A stretch of 64,000 bases of DNA, taken from Mycolicibacterium septicum DSM 44393 (GTDB lineage: Bacteria; Actinomycetota; Actinomycetes; Mycobacteriales; Mycobacteriaceae). The position numbers and the translations under genes were made by a program. Positions 44,146 through 53,086 of this stretch are shown here, in pieces. The stretch is from contig NZ_HG322952.1 of NCBI RefSeq assembly GCF_000455325.1, forward strand, positions 1,402,886-1,466,885, in the 5' to 3' direction. The first letter of the stretch is position 1. Every line of letters begins with the position of its first letter. The notes below the pieces were generated by a model. The model was not told where the DNA came from. It made no database searches and was given only the letters and a program-made list of their open reading frames with translations.

Positions 44146-45975
44146 ATGACCACCCCCGACATCTCTGCAGATGCCTTCAGTTCAGTTCGCGCGATCAATA
44201 CGCCGGCCGGCAACCTCAACCCCGGACAACCCGTCTGGAACACCCAGCGCGGCTCATCCATGCCGGTCAGCCGCTATCGCAGCTTCGCCGACGAGGTCCC
44301 AGGCGGCAGCCCCGCCTTCGGCACCGGCGTCCCGTTCGACCGCACCTGGCCGGACCGCGTCATCGACACCGCGCCCCAGTGGTGTGCGGTCGACCTGCGC
44401 GACGGTAACCAGGCCCTGATCGACCCCATGAGCCCGGCGCGCAAGCGCCGCATGTTCGACCTGCTGGTCCGGATGGGTTACAAGGAGATCGAGGTCGGCT
44501 TCCCGTCGGCGAGCCAGACCGACTACGACTTCGTCCGCGAGATCATCGAGGACGGCGCGATCCCGGACGACGTCACCATCCAGGTGCTGACGCAGTGCCG
44601 CCCCGAGCTGATCGAGCGCACCTTCGAGGCCTGTGCCGGAGCCCCGCAGGCCATCGTGCACTTCTACAACTCGACGTCGATCCTGCAGCGCCGCGTGGTG
44701 TTCCGCGCCGACCGGGCCGCCGTCAAGAAGATCGCCACCGACGGCGCCCAGATGTGCGTCGAGGAGGCCGAGAAGTACCCGCAGACCCGGTGGCGCTTCG
44801 AGTACTCGCCCGAGTCGTACACGGGCACCGAGCTGGAGTACGCCGTCGAGGTGTGCAACGCGGTCGCCGACATCGTCAAGCCCACGCCCGAGTGGCCGTT
44901 GATCGTGAACCTGCCCGCCACCGTCGAGATGGCCACCCCGAACGTCTACGCCGATTCGATCGAGTGGATGAGCAGGCACCTGGCCCCGCGCGACTCCATC
45001 ATCCTGAGCCTGCACCCGCACAACGATCGCGGAACCGGCGTTGCCGCAGCAGAATTGGGCTACCAGGCCGGCGCCGACCGCATCGAGGGCTGCCTGTTCG
45101 GAAACGGCGAGCGCACCGGCAATGTCTGCCTGGTGACCCTGGGCCTGAACATGTTCAGCCGCGGTGTCGATCCGCAGATCGACTTCTCCAACATCGACGA
45201 GATCCGCCGCACCGTCGAGTACTGCAACCAGCTGCCCGTGCACGAGCGCCACCCCTACGGCGGCGACCTGGTCTACACGGCCTTCTCCGGCAGCCACCAG
45301 GACGCCATCAACAAGGGCCTGGACCAGATGAAGGTCGACGCCGACGAGGCCGACGCCGACATGGATGACATCTTGTGGCAGGTGCCCTACCTGCCGATCG
45401 ACCCCAAGGACGTCGGCCGCACCTACGAGGCCGTGATCCGGGTGAACTCGCAGTCCGGCAAGGGCGGCGTGGCCTACATCATGAAGGCCGACCACGGTCT
45501 GGTGCTGCCGCGCCGGTTGCAGATGGAGTTCTCCAAGGCCATCCAGCAGATCACCGACGGCGAGGGCGGCGAGGTCTCGCCCAAGGAGATCTGGGGCGCC
45601 TTCTCCGAGGAGTACCTGGCCCCGATCACCCCGTTGGAGCGGATCCGCCAGAAGGTGGTGGCCTCCGAGGTGGACGGTGGCACCGACACCATCACCGCGA
45701 TCGTGAAGATCGACGGCGTCGAACGCGAGATCGTCGGTGCCGGCAACGGCCCGCTGGCGGCGTTCGTCGACGCGTTGGGCGCCATCGGCTACGACATCAA
45801 CGTGCTGGATTACTCCGAGCACGCCATGTCATCGGGTGAAGAGGCGCAGGCCGCGGCCTACGTCGAGGCGTCGATCGGCGGCAGGACCGTCTGGGGCGTC
45901 GGTATCGCGACTTCGATCACAACTGCATCACTTCGCGCAGTCGTATCTGCCGTCAACCGCGCGGCGCGTGCTTAG
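44146..45975 (+). CDS. leuA: 2-isopropylmalate synthase
   Basis: A 609-residue enzyme making 2-isopropylmalate from acetyl-CoA and 2-ketoisovalerate, the first committed step to leucine. The catalytic barrel shows WCAVDLRDGNQALIDPM near 80 and LHPHNDRGTGVAAAELG near 290. The C-terminal regulatory domain (from about 480) binds leucine. The tandem 57-bp repeat of M. tuberculosis leuA is not present. The upstream leader peptide and terminator give leucine control at the RNA level in addition to enzyme feedback. Confidence 0.97.
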   Translation: MTTPDISADAFSSVRAINTPAGNLNPGQPVWNTQRGSSMPVSRYRSFADEVPGGSPAFGTGVPFDRTWPDRVIDTAPQWCAVDLRDGNQALIDPMSPARKRRMFDLLVRMGYKEIEVGFPSASQTDYDFVREIIEDGAIPDDVTIQVLTQCRPELIERTFEACAGAPQAIVHFYNSTSILQRRVVFRADRAAVKKIATDGAQMCVEEAEKYPQTRWRFEYSPESYTGTELEYAVEVCNAVADIVKPTPEWPLIVNLPATVEMATPNVYADSIEWMSRHLAPRDSIILSLHPHNDRGTGVAAAELGYQAGADRIEGCLFGNGERTGNVCLVTLGLNMFSRGVDPQIDFSNIDEIRRTVEYCNQLPVHERHPYGGDLVYTAFSGSHQDAINKGLDQMKVDADEADADMDDILWQVPYLPIDPKDVGRTYEAVIRVNSQSGKGGVAYIMKADHGLVLPRRLQMEFSKAIQQITDGEGGEVSPKEIWGAFSEEYLAPITPLERIRQKVVASEVDGGTDTITAIVKIDGVEREIVGAGNGPLAAFVDALGAIGYDINVLDYSEHAMSSGEEAQAAAYVEASIGGRTVWGVGIATSITTASLRAVVSAVNRAARA

Positions 45976-46025
45976 CTGACGCTGGCGTAGATCACTACGC
46001 AAAGGCCAACGGCAAGGAGCGGTCC

Positions 46026-46412
46026 ATGGACTGGGGCTCGACATGGGATTTCCTCTGGCATTTCCTGATCATCTTCGCCTGGATCGCATACCTGCTGGTC
46101 CTGTTCCAGATCCTCACGGACCTGTTCTGGCGTGACCACAAGACCTCCGGCTGGATCAAGGCCGTGTGGGTGGTCTTCCTGATCGTGTTCCCGTGGCTCA
46201 CCGCGATCGTGTACCTGATCGCCCGGGGTAAGGGCATGTCCGAGCGCGCGCAGGCAGCCGCGCTGGCCGCCAAGCAGGACACCGACGCCTACATCCGCGA
46301 GGCGGCCGGCCGCTCCCCGGCACAGGAGATCGCCGACGCCAAGGCACTGCTGGATGCCGGCACGATCAGCCAGGCCGAGTTCGACGGGTTGAAGGCGAAG
46401 GCGCTCAGCTAA
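46026..46412 (+). CDS. Small membrane protein with C-terminal SHOCT domain
   Basis: A 128-residue protein with two membrane helices (about 8-33 and 43-66), a PLDc_N-like arrangement (AWIAYLLVLFQILTDLFWRD). A C-terminal SHOCT domain follows (QEIADAKALLDAGTISQAEFDGLKAKAL). Such proteins are common in actinobacteria and of unknown function. The ribosome site AAGGAG precedes the ATG. It follows leuA by 50 bases on the same strand and converges on the exonuclease gene. Confidence 0.82.
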   Translation: MDWGSTWDFLWHFLIIFAWIAYLLVLFQILTDLFWRDHKTSGWIKAVWVVFLIVFPWLTAIVYLIARGKGMSERAQAAALAAKQDTDAYIREAAGRSPAQEIADAKALLDAGTISQAEFDGLKAKALS

Positions 46413-46433
46413 AAGACCGCGGCGAGCCGCGAA

Positions 46434-47423
46434 TCAGAACAGCGTGTACTGATCACTTTCGGCAGGGATGTCGCAGAACTGCTCGATGTCGGCACCACCG
46501 ACGACATGGGTGAGCAGGCCCATGAAGGTGTCGTCATCGAGCAGCGGCACCCCCACCTCGACGGCCTGGTAGCCCTTGCCCTGGTCGGGCGCCGGTTCGT
46601 TGCAGATCACCAACGAGGTCTGCTGGTCCACCAGGTCGGTGTAGGCCAGCCCGGCGTGCAGGATGCGCTCGACGAGCTCTTCGTGAGTGCGCGCCACCTC
46701 GGCCGACAGCGCCACCCGCATGCCCTGCACCAACGGCCGTCCCGGCATGAAGAGACCCGGGTTGGCGTACTCGCACGGCAGGCGCGAGGCCAGCACCTTC
46801 AGCGGCCGCAGCTCTTCATGGGTGATGTGGCCGTTGGGCCAGCGCCGTCGGCTCACCTCCCGCAGCGGCAGCCAGACCTTGCGGTCGCGGGCCCGGGCCA
46901 GGGTCGGCTTCAGGATCTGGGCCAGCACCAACGCGTCGTCGAGAGCATCGTGTGGCTTCATCTGGCTCACGCCCCAGTGCGCTGCCAGCGTCTCCAGGCG
47001 CAGGTTCTCGGTGCCCAGCGCCAGCCGGCGGGCCAGCTCGACGGTGCACATGACGCTGTCGATCGGCAGCTCGGCGCCGACCAACTCGGCCTCGGCGGTG
47101 AGGAAGCTGTAGTCGAAGCCCACGTTGTGGGCGACCAGCGTGCGTCCTCGCAGGATGTCACTCAATTCGTCGACGACGTCCCCGAAGGTCGGCTGGCCTT
47201 CCAGCATCTCGGTCGTCAGCCCGTGGACATGGGTGGGCCCGGGATCCACACCCGGGTTCAGCAGGGTCGCGACACTGCGCTCGACATTTCCGTCATCCCC
47301 GACCGCGAGGGCGGCCACGCTGACGATGCGTGCCTGCCCCGGCCGGAACCCCGTGGTCTCCACGTCGACCACGGCCCAGCCCGCGCCCGGCTCATCCGCC
47401 GGTCTGCCCCACGCGCTGCTCAT
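46434..47423 (-). CDS. dnaQ: DEDDh 3'-5' exonuclease, DnaQ-like (Rv3711c homologue), with BRCT-like C-terminus
   Basis: A 329-residue protein. The exonuclease motifs are AVVDVETTGF (Exo I), VAHNVGFDYSFL (Exo II) and HDALDDALVLAQIL (Exo III, with the His of DEDDh), ending near residue 185. The C-terminal half contains a BRCT-like segment (GMRVALSAEVARTHEELVERI). Gene order matches Rv3711c. It may act in repair rather than as the main replicative proofreader, since mycobacterial DnaE1 carries its own proofreading. It diverges from murT. Confidence 0.9.
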   Translation of the reverse strand: MSSAWGRPADEPGAGWAVVDVETTGFRPGQARIVSVAALAVGDDGNVERSVATLLNPGVDPGPTHVHGLTTEMLEGQPTFGDVVDELSDILRGRTLVAHNVGFDYSFLTAEAELVGAELPIDSVMCTVELARRLALGTENLRLETLAAHWGVSQMKPHDALDDALVLAQILKPTLARARDRKVWLPLREVSRRRWPNGHITHEELRPLKVLASRLPCEYANPGLFMPGRPLVQGMRVALSAEVARTHEELVERILHAGLAYTDLVDQQTSLVICNEPAPDQGKGYQAVEVGVPLLDDDTFMGLLTHVVGGADIEQFCDIPAESDQYTLF

Positions 47424-47497
47424 ATTCGCCAGGATGGCACGCGAGTCCGACAACCTCGGGCGGCACGGCAGCGTGTCGTGCCCCTAAAATCGCCGGA

Positions 47498-48718
47498 ATG
47501 CTGACCCTTCGCGGGCGCGCCGCCCTGGCCGCCGGATCAACCGCGCGCTGGGCCTCGCGGGTCACCGGCCGCGGCGCCGGTGCGATGATCGGCGGCCTGG
47601 TGGCGATGACGCTGGACCGCTCCATCCTGGGCCAACTGGGCCAGGGCCGCCGCAGCGTCGTCGTGACCGGCACCAATGGCAAGTCGACCACCACCCGGAT
47701 GACCGCGGCCGCCCTGGCCACACTCGGCCCGGTGGCCAGTAACTCCGAGGGCGCCAACATGGACGCCGGCCTGGTGGCGGCGCTGGCCGGGGCCCGCGAT
47801 GCCACGCTGGCGGCCCTGGAAGTCGACGAGATGCATGTCCCGCACGTCAGCGATGCGGTGTCGCCGTCGGTCATCGTCCTGCTGAATCTGTCCCGTGACC
47901 AGCTGGACCGGGTCGGTGAGATCAACCACATCGAACGCACGCTGCGAGGCGGGCTGGCCCGGCATCCCGACGCGGTGATCGTGGCCAACTGCGACGACGT
48001 CTTGATGACCTCGGCCGCCTACGACAGCCCCAATGTGGTGTGGGTGGCCGCCGGCGGCAGCTGGGCGGGTGACTCGGTGAGCTGCCCGCGATCCGGCGAG
48101 ATCATCGAGCGCAACGGGCGCGACTGGTACTCGACCGGCAGCGACTTCAAACGTCCCAGCCCGCAGTGGTGGTTCGACGACACCCACATCTACGGTCCGG
48201 ACGGCCTGGTGCTGCCGATGACCCTGGCCCTGCCCGGCGCCGTCAACCGCGGTAACGCCACCCAGGCCGTCGCGGCCGCCGTGGCGCTGGGCGCCGACCC
48301 TGCTGCCGCGGTGGCCGCGGTCTCCGGCGTCGACGAGGTCGCCGGGCGGTACCGCACGGTGCAGATCGGCACTCACACAGCGCGGATCCTGCTGGCCAAG
48401 AACCCGGCCGGATGGCAGGAGGCCCTGTCCATGGTCGACAAGCACGGCGCAGGCGTCGTCATCTCGGTCAACGGGCAGGTGCCCGACGGCGAGGATCTGT
48501 CCTGGCTGTGGGACGTCCGGTTCGAGCACTTCGACGACACCGTCGTCGTGGCCGCCGGCGAACGTGGCACCGACCTCGCGGTGCGGCTCGGCTACGCCGG
48601 CGTCGAGCATTCGCTGGTGCACGACACCGTCGCCGCGATCGACTCCTGCCCGCCCGGGCATGTCGAGGTGATCGCCAACTACACGGCCTTCCTGCAACTG
48701 AATCGGCGGATCTCGTGA
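47498..48718 (+). CDS. murT: MurT, lipid II isoglutaminyl synthase ligase subunit
   Basis: A 406-residue Mur-ligase-family enzyme that with GatD amidates D-glutamate of lipid II. It has the ATP loop VVVTGTNGKSTTTRM, LNLSRDQLDRVGE and the MurT C-terminal domain (about 310-400). The zinc-ribbon insertion of firmicute MurT is present in outline but degenerate: CPRS and YSTGS replace the usual C-x2-C pairs, leaving one Cys. It overlaps gatD by four bases (GTGA). M. tuberculosis counterpart is Rv3712. Confidence 0.93.
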   Translation: MLTLRGRAALAAGSTARWASRVTGRGAGAMIGGLVAMTLDRSILGQLGQGRRSVVVTGTNGKSTTTRMTAAALATLGPVASNSEGANMDAGLVAALAGARDATLAALEVDEMHVPHVSDAVSPSVIVLLNLSRDQLDRVGEINHIERTLRGGLARHPDAVIVANCDDVLMTSAAYDSPNVVWVAAGGSWAGDSVSCPRSGEIIERNGRDWYSTGSDFKRPSPQWWFDDTHIYGPDGLVLPMTLALPGAVNRGNATQAVAAAVALGADPAAAVAAVSGVDEVAGRYRTVQIGTHTARILLAKNPAGWQEALSMVDKHGAGVVISVNGQVPDGEDLSWLWDVRFEHFDDTVVVAAGERGTDLAVRLGYAGVEHSLVHDTVAAIDSCPPGHVEVIANYTAFLQLNRRIS

Positions 48719-49425
48719 GCGCGGTGCGGATCGGGCTCGTGCTGCCCGACGTGATGGGGACCTACGGAGACAGCGGCAATGCGGTTGTGCTGCAACAGCG
48801 CTTGCGGCTGCGCGGTATCGACGCCGAGATCGTCGAGATCACCCTGGCCGACCCGGTGCCCGACTCGCTGGACCTGTACACCCTCGGTGGCGCCGAGGAC
48901 TACGCGCAGCGGCTGGCCACCAAGCACCTGATCCGGTACCCCGGTCTGCAACAAGCGGTTTCGCGGGGCGCACCGGTGCTCGCGATCTGCGCGGCGATCC
49001 AGGTCCTCGGCCACTGGTACGAGACCTCGGCCGGTGAGCGGGTGGACGGCGTCGGGCTGCTCGACGTCACCACGTCGCCGCAGGAGGCCCGCACCATCGG
49101 TGAGGTGGCGTCCACTCCCCTGCTCGACGGGCTCACCCAGCCGCTGACGGGTTTCGAGAACCACCGTGGCGGAACGGTTCTGGGCCCTTCGGCACGCCCC
49201 TTGGCGAAGGTGACCAAAGGTGCGGGCAACCGCCTGGGCGACGGCTATGACGGTGCGGTTCAGGGCAGTGTGGTGGCGACCTATCTGCACGGCCCGTGCC
49301 TGGCCCGCAATCCGGAGCTGGCCGACCATCTGCTGACGCAGGTGGTGGGTGAGCTACCGCCGCTGGAGCTTCCGGAAGTCGAGCTCCTGCGCCGCGAGCG
49401 CCTGGCTGCCCCTCGCCGGGTGTAG
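48715..49425 (+). CDS. gatD: GatD, glutaminase subunit of lipid II isoglutaminyl synthase
   Basis: A 236-residue class I (CobQ-like) glutamine amidotransferase. The nucleophile Cys92 lies in VLAICAAIQVLG and the His in ATYLHGPCLARNPELAD. It supplies ammonia to MurT for peptidoglycan amidation. The GTG start overlaps the murT stop. M. tuberculosis counterpart is Rv3713. A long inverted repeat follows 15 bases after the stop. Confidence 0.93.
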   Translation: MSAVRIGLVLPDVMGTYGDSGNAVVLQQRLRLRGIDAEIVEITLADPVPDSLDLYTLGGAEDYAQRLATKHLIRYPGLQQAVSRGAPVLAICAAIQVLGHWYETSAGERVDGVGLLDVTTSPQEARTIGEVASTPLLDGLTQPLTGFENHRGGTVLGPSARPLAKVTKGAGNRLGDGYDGAVQGSVVATYLHGPCLARNPELADHLLTQVVGELPPLELPEVELLRRERLAAPRRV

Positions 49426-49440
49426 CTCGGGTTGCTTTTG

Positions 49441-49503
49441 CGCCGAGAGTGACGCCATGGTCGTTCTCCCGCGCAGGCAACGACCTTCGCGTCACTTTCG
49501 GCG
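49441..49503. terminator. Long imperfect inverted repeat between convergent genes
   Basis: Arms of 25 bases (49441-49465 and 49479-49503) pair with three mismatches around a 13-base loop. The right arm contains the stop codon of the minus-strand epoxide-hydrolase-like gene. It can serve as a bidirectional terminator for gatD and that gene, though U tracts are weak. Confidence 0.65.
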
Positions 49504-49905
49504 AAGTGCCGGGAGGACGACGCCCGCCATCCCTCGCGCAACTCCCTTAATCAAGTCGGATAGGTCGAAATAGTCGCGCCACAGAGTGATCCGGCCATCG
49601 CGAACTTCGAAAACACCACACACCCAGAAGTGCGCCTCGAACGTGCCGATGAGCACTGAGTCCGTTCGCTCGGTCAGAACGGTGGTCCCGTCCCGGGCAA
49701 TCCGGTGAATCACGACATCGAAGCGCACCTTCGGGGTGTCCAGACGTCGAAACACCGAGACGATACGGTCGACTCCGCGCATGGAGGGATAGCCAACATT
49801 TTCATAGACCACGTCGTCGGCGAGGAGCGATCGGACGACGTCGAAGTCCTTGTCCCGCATCACCGCATACAAGTACGACTCAACGACAGACACCGGGTCG
49901 GTCAC
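49492..49905 (-). CDS. Limonene-1,2-epoxide hydrolase-like (SnoaL-fold) protein
   Basis: A 137-residue protein with the cystatin-like alpha+beta fold of LEH/SnoaL. The epoxide hydrolase site residues are all present: Tyr and Asn in VVYENVGYP, the Arg-x-Asp pair in LTERTDSV, and Asp in LWRDYFDLSDL. M. tuberculosis EphG (Rv2740) has the same set. It may hydrolyse a lipid or sterol epoxide. The GTG at 49905 begins the homologous part; a longer frame overlaps the MBL gene upstream. Confidence 0.8.
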   Translation of the reverse strand: MTDPVSVVESYLYAVMRDKDFDVVRSLLADDVVYENVGYPSMRGVDRIVSVFRRLDTPKVRFDVVIHRIARDGTTVLTERTDSVLIGTFEAHFWVCGVFEVRDGRITLWRDYFDLSDLIKGVARGMAGVVLPALRRK

Positions 49906-49933
49906 GCTTGTCAGGGTAGTTCCGCTCCGCACG

Positions 49934-50647
49934 TCAGGATGCGAAAACGTCGACTGCTGCCGCGATCTGCGCTGCGGCATCGGTGAGAATCGGCTCACCG
50001 TGCCCGAATCCGGCGCGCTGCGCGCCCGTGGCCGCGAGCTTGGCCACAGAGTCGGCGAGCTCGGCGCGGTCGGTGTTGAAGATACCCACGATCACCTGGC
50101 CGTTGGACTCGGCGACCACGTCGCCGGTCAACACGGCGTCGGCAGCCGGCAGATAGAGGGCGATGCCGCCCGGGGTGTGGCCGGGCACGCCGATCACCCG
50201 GGCCCCGCCGGCGAAGTCCAGGACGTCACCGTCGCCGACCACCCGGTCCACCCGGCAGGCCGGGCCGTGCGGTGAGGCGTCGAAGTCGGGGCGCAGCGTC
50301 CGCTCCGAGTCGGTCAGCACGGGCAGTGGCCCGGATTCGTCGCCGCGGATGAACTCGGCGTCACCCTTGCCTGCGACGACCTCCACATCGGACCAGTCCG
50401 CGATCTCGGCGGCCGCGCCGCAATGGTCCTCGTGGAAATGCGTGAGCACGACGCGCTTGACGTGCAGGCGTCGCATTCCGAGCGCGGCCAGTGCCTCGGC
50501 GATCAGGCCGGAGCTGTCCGGCCAGCCGGTGTCGATGAGCGTGACACCTTCACCGTCCAGCCACAGGTAACTGTTGAGCAGGTGCGCCCGCTCACCGGGG
50601 ATGCGCAGCCGGTACAACGAATCAGCCATCTGGAGTAGGTCGGGCAT
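49934..50647 (-). CDS. Metallo-beta-lactamase-fold hydrolase
   Basis: A 237-residue zinc hydrolase. Metal ligands are in LTHFHEDHCG, the His of GVPGHTPGG and the Asp of LTGDVV, with a last His in AGFGHGEPI. The fold serves glyoxalases, lactonases and others; the substrate is unknown. It lies just upstream of the epoxide-hydrolase-like gene on the same strand with a 28-base gap. An in-frame ATG at codon 7 is an alternative start. Confidence 0.85.
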   Translation of the reverse strand: MPDLLQMADSLYRLRIPGERAHLLNSYLWLDGEGVTLIDTGWPDSSGLIAEALAALGMRRLHVKRVVLTHFHEDHCGAAAEIADWSDVEVVAGKGDAEFIRGDESGPLPVLTDSERTLRPDFDASPHGPACRVDRVVGDGDVLDFAGGARVIGVPGHTPGGIALYLPAADAVLTGDVVAESNGQVIVGIFNTDRAELADSVAKLAATGAQRAGFGHGEPILTDAAAQIAAAVDVFAS

Positions 50648-51150
50648 AACTCGACGCTAGTGGCTCAGACCTTCTTGGTGTGTCCGCGAATCGGACAATT
50701 TCGCCATCTGTGTAAATCCTGTGGTTGCCGGCCCGCGGGGCCGCAACACCGTGATGTATATCCGATCGACCAACCCGGGTCACACAGATCACATATCCGC
50801 CGCAAACTGTCGCGCGTCACGATCGGCCAAAGCTACCGGCCAGTATGGACCAGCATCTAGACCATTTATACCGAGTTGGGCTAACTACTGGCAGACACTG
50901 CCGCGTTGCCCGCAGCCCAGCCCGCGGACCGTTTCACCGGTCAGAACCCGACCGGCTGAACATTTGCCAGACCGTTCAAGATCAGGCCGTGACCGCTCTT
51001 TTGAGCAAACTTTTTACGCAGCCCACGCCCCTAGGGGCTGTCTCATTATTTGGACTAACTATGGATTTGACATGGCGTTATGTGTTGAATCTCTTATTAC
51101 TCTCAAGTAAGTATCAGCTTCCCTCGCGGAAGCAAGCAAAGGAATGAATG
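50648..51150. other. 500-bp divergent, partly AT-rich noncoding region
   Basis: No convincing gene is seen between the MBL hydrolase and the GjpA-like gene. The last 150 bases are clearly AT-rich compared with their surroundings, and include the perfect palindrome GCCCCTAGGGGC at 51027-51038 and a TTGACA at 51067-51072. It probably holds the promoter and a long 5' untranslated region of the GjpA-like gene. Confidence 0.5.
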
Positions 51151-52404
51151 ATGGAAACCGCTGTTCGCTCATATCTCACCGCCGGGGTTGCCCTGGCCGG
51201 CGCGGGCGTCATCGCCGTCAGCCCGGTCATGCCGACCCCGACTGACATCCAGCTGCCCGCAGTACACGCATCGTCTGCAGCGGTTGAACTGTCCGCCCTG
51301 ACCAACCCCCTGGATGCCTGGGCACAGACCCTGTCGAACGCGAGCGCCAACCTGCAGACCCTCGGAGAGCAGCTGTTGGCCAGTGACGCCCCGATTCTGC
51401 GGACCGTCATCAGCAATCAGATCGGCAACGCTACGGTCGTGGGCAACGCCGTCCAGACGTATGCCGACAACCTCACCTCCACGCTGCAAGGCCTGCCCGC
51501 CGCATTGCAGACGGCTTCCGACCTGATCTCTCAGGGCCAGATCACCGATGCCGTGGACGGGCTGACCCTGAGCCTGCTCCCGGCGATCCTGGGCCTGCTC
51601 GACCTGTCGAACAACAGCTGGACCGCGGTCACCACGACGACGCAGAATCTCGCGAACGTGATCGCCGCGGTGCCGACCATCGCGACCGCGGCGGTGCTGC
51701 CGGCCGTCTTCCCGCTCCTGTCCGTGCTGAACGGAGTCGCCGCAACCGCGCAGGAAGTGGCGACGGCCGCCAACGCCGGCGATACCGAAGGCGTCGCCAA
51801 CGCCCTCATCAACGCGCCGGCGAACCTCACCGACGCATTCCTCAACGGCAAGGGCACGATTCTGGGGATCATCCCCGTCGCAGGACTGCTGTCGCCGTCT
51901 TCCCCGCTGGGTGCCCTGGGTAGCGGACCCATCGCATCCCTGCTCGATATCCCCAAGACCATCGCCGGACTGCTCGACCCGAATCCGTTGGCACCGGCCA
52001 CCACCTCGGCGGCGGTCACCTCCGCCAAGCTGAGCACTTCGGCCGTCAGCACGCTCAGCAGCGGGACGTCCGCGCGTAGCGTCACGCTCAGCGTTCCGGC
52101 CGGCGAAACCGCCGCGGCGCCAGAAGCCGTCGCGACATCTGCCGATTCCACCGATGCCACGGCACCCGCTACACAGGCCGACGACTCGACCTCGGCTTCA
52201 ACTTCGAAAGCGACTCCCAAAGCGACGTCGAAAGCGAGCAACAAGGTCACCGGCTCTGCGAAGCAGGTTCGTGACAACCTCAGGAAAGCCACGCAGCGAA
52301 TCGCCGGGAAGACCGGCAAGAGTGCCGACAGCACCAGCACCGACGGTGCCAAGAGTGCTGCAGGTAAGTCCGATCGCAAGAGTGGCGGCAAGCACCACGA
52401 GTAG
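51151..52404 (+). CDS. GjpA-like exported (outer-membrane porin-like) protein
   Basis: A 417-residue secreted protein. The N-terminus (VRSYLTAGVALAGAGVIAVSPVMP) is the signature of the actinobacterial GjpA-type porin family. The body (about 50-290) is made of amphipathic Ala/Leu/Thr/Val-rich helices (VIAAVPTIATAAVLPAVFPL). The tail (290-417) is Ser/Thr/Ala/Lys-rich and basic. The ATG at 51151 follows AAAGGA by seven bases; one codon earlier is possible. Pore activity was shown for the Gordonia family member, not for this protein. A strong terminator follows. Confidence 0.72.
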   Translation: METAVRSYLTAGVALAGAGVIAVSPVMPTPTDIQLPAVHASSAAVELSALTNPLDAWAQTLSNASANLQTLGEQLLASDAPILRTVISNQIGNATVVGNAVQTYADNLTSTLQGLPAALQTASDLISQGQITDAVDGLTLSLLPAILGLLDLSNNSWTAVTTTTQNLANVIAAVPTIATAAVLPAVFPLLSVLNGVAATAQEVATAANAGDTEGVANALINAPANLTDAFLNGKGTILGIIPVAGLLSPSSPLGALGSGPIASLLDIPKTIAGLLDPNPLAPATTSAAVTSAKLSTSAVSTLSSGTSARSVTLSVPAGETAAAPEAVATSADSTDATAPATQADDSTSASTSKATPKATSKASNKVTGSAKQVRDNLRKATQRIAGKTGKSADSTSTDGAKSAAGKSDRKSGGKHHE

Positions 52405-52420
52405 CCACCGATCCTGAAAG

Positions 52421-52452
52421 CGGTGGGCCCTTTCTGCGGAGAGGGCCCACCG
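52421..52452 (+). terminator. Intrinsic terminator after the GjpA-like gene
   Basis: CGGTGGGCCCT and its perfect complement form an 11-bp stem with a 10-base loop, flanked by AAAG and TTTC. It lies between convergent genes and can act for the plus strand, possibly also for recR. Confidence 0.85.
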
Positions 52453-52474
52453 TTTCGGTATCGGCGAGAACGCG

Positions 52475-53086
52475 CTAAGCCATCGCGCGGCGGCCGGCCA
52501 GTGCCCGGCCCAGGGTGAGCTCGTCGGCGAACTCCAGGTCGCCGCCCATTGGCAGCCCCGAGGCGATGCGGGTGACCGTCAGCCCGGGGATGTCGCGCAG
52601 CATCCGGACCAGATAGGTGGCCGTGGCCTCACCCTCGGTGTTGGGGTCGGTCGCGATGATCACCTCGGCCACGTCGACGCCGTCGACGCGTTCACCGATC
52701 CGGTTGAGCAGCTCACGGATGCGCAGCTGGTCGGGCCCGACGCCCGACAAGGGATCCAGCGCCCCGCCCAGCACGTGGTAGCGGCCGCGGAATTCGCGGG
52801 TGCGTTCGACGGCCTGCACGTCCTTGGGTTCCTCGACCACGCACACCAGCGAGGCGTCGCGGCGGGGGTCCTTGCAGATCCGGCAGCGTTCCTCGTCGGA
52901 GACGTTGCCGCACACCGCGCAGAAAGTCACGCCGTCACGGATGCGGCCCAGCACCGCGGTCAGCCGATCGATGTCCGGCGGCTCGACGCTCAGCAGGTGA
53001 AACGCGATCCGCTGCGCGCTCTTGGGGCCGATGCCGGGCAACTTGCCCAGCTCGTCGATCAGATCCTGTACTGGGCCTTCGAACAC
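52475..53086 (-). CDS. recR: Recombination protein RecR
   Basis: A 203-residue recombination mediator of the RecFOR pathway. It has the N-terminal HhH motif (LGKLPGIGPKSAQRIAFHLL), the four-cysteine zinc finger CAVCGNVSDEERCRICKD and the Toprim domain beginning VCVVEEPKDVQAVERT. The GTG start abuts the ybaB stop with no gap, the conserved ybaB-recR pair. Confidence 0.97.
   Translation of the reverse strand: MFEGPVQDLIDELGKLPGIGPKSAQRIAFHLLSVEPPDIDRLTAVLGRIRDGVTFCAVCGNVSDEERCRICKDPRRDASLVCVVEEPKDVQAVERTREFRGRYHVLGGALDPLSGVGPDQLRIRELLNRIGERVDGVDVAEVIIATDPNTEGEATATYLVRMLRDIPGLTVTRIASGLPMGGDLEFADELTLGRALAGRRAMA

Noticed and set aside
51067..51100. Standard -35/-10 promoter for the GjpA-like gene from TTGACA
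   Set aside because: No TANNNT element lies 16-18 bases downstream, so the call would be guesswork.
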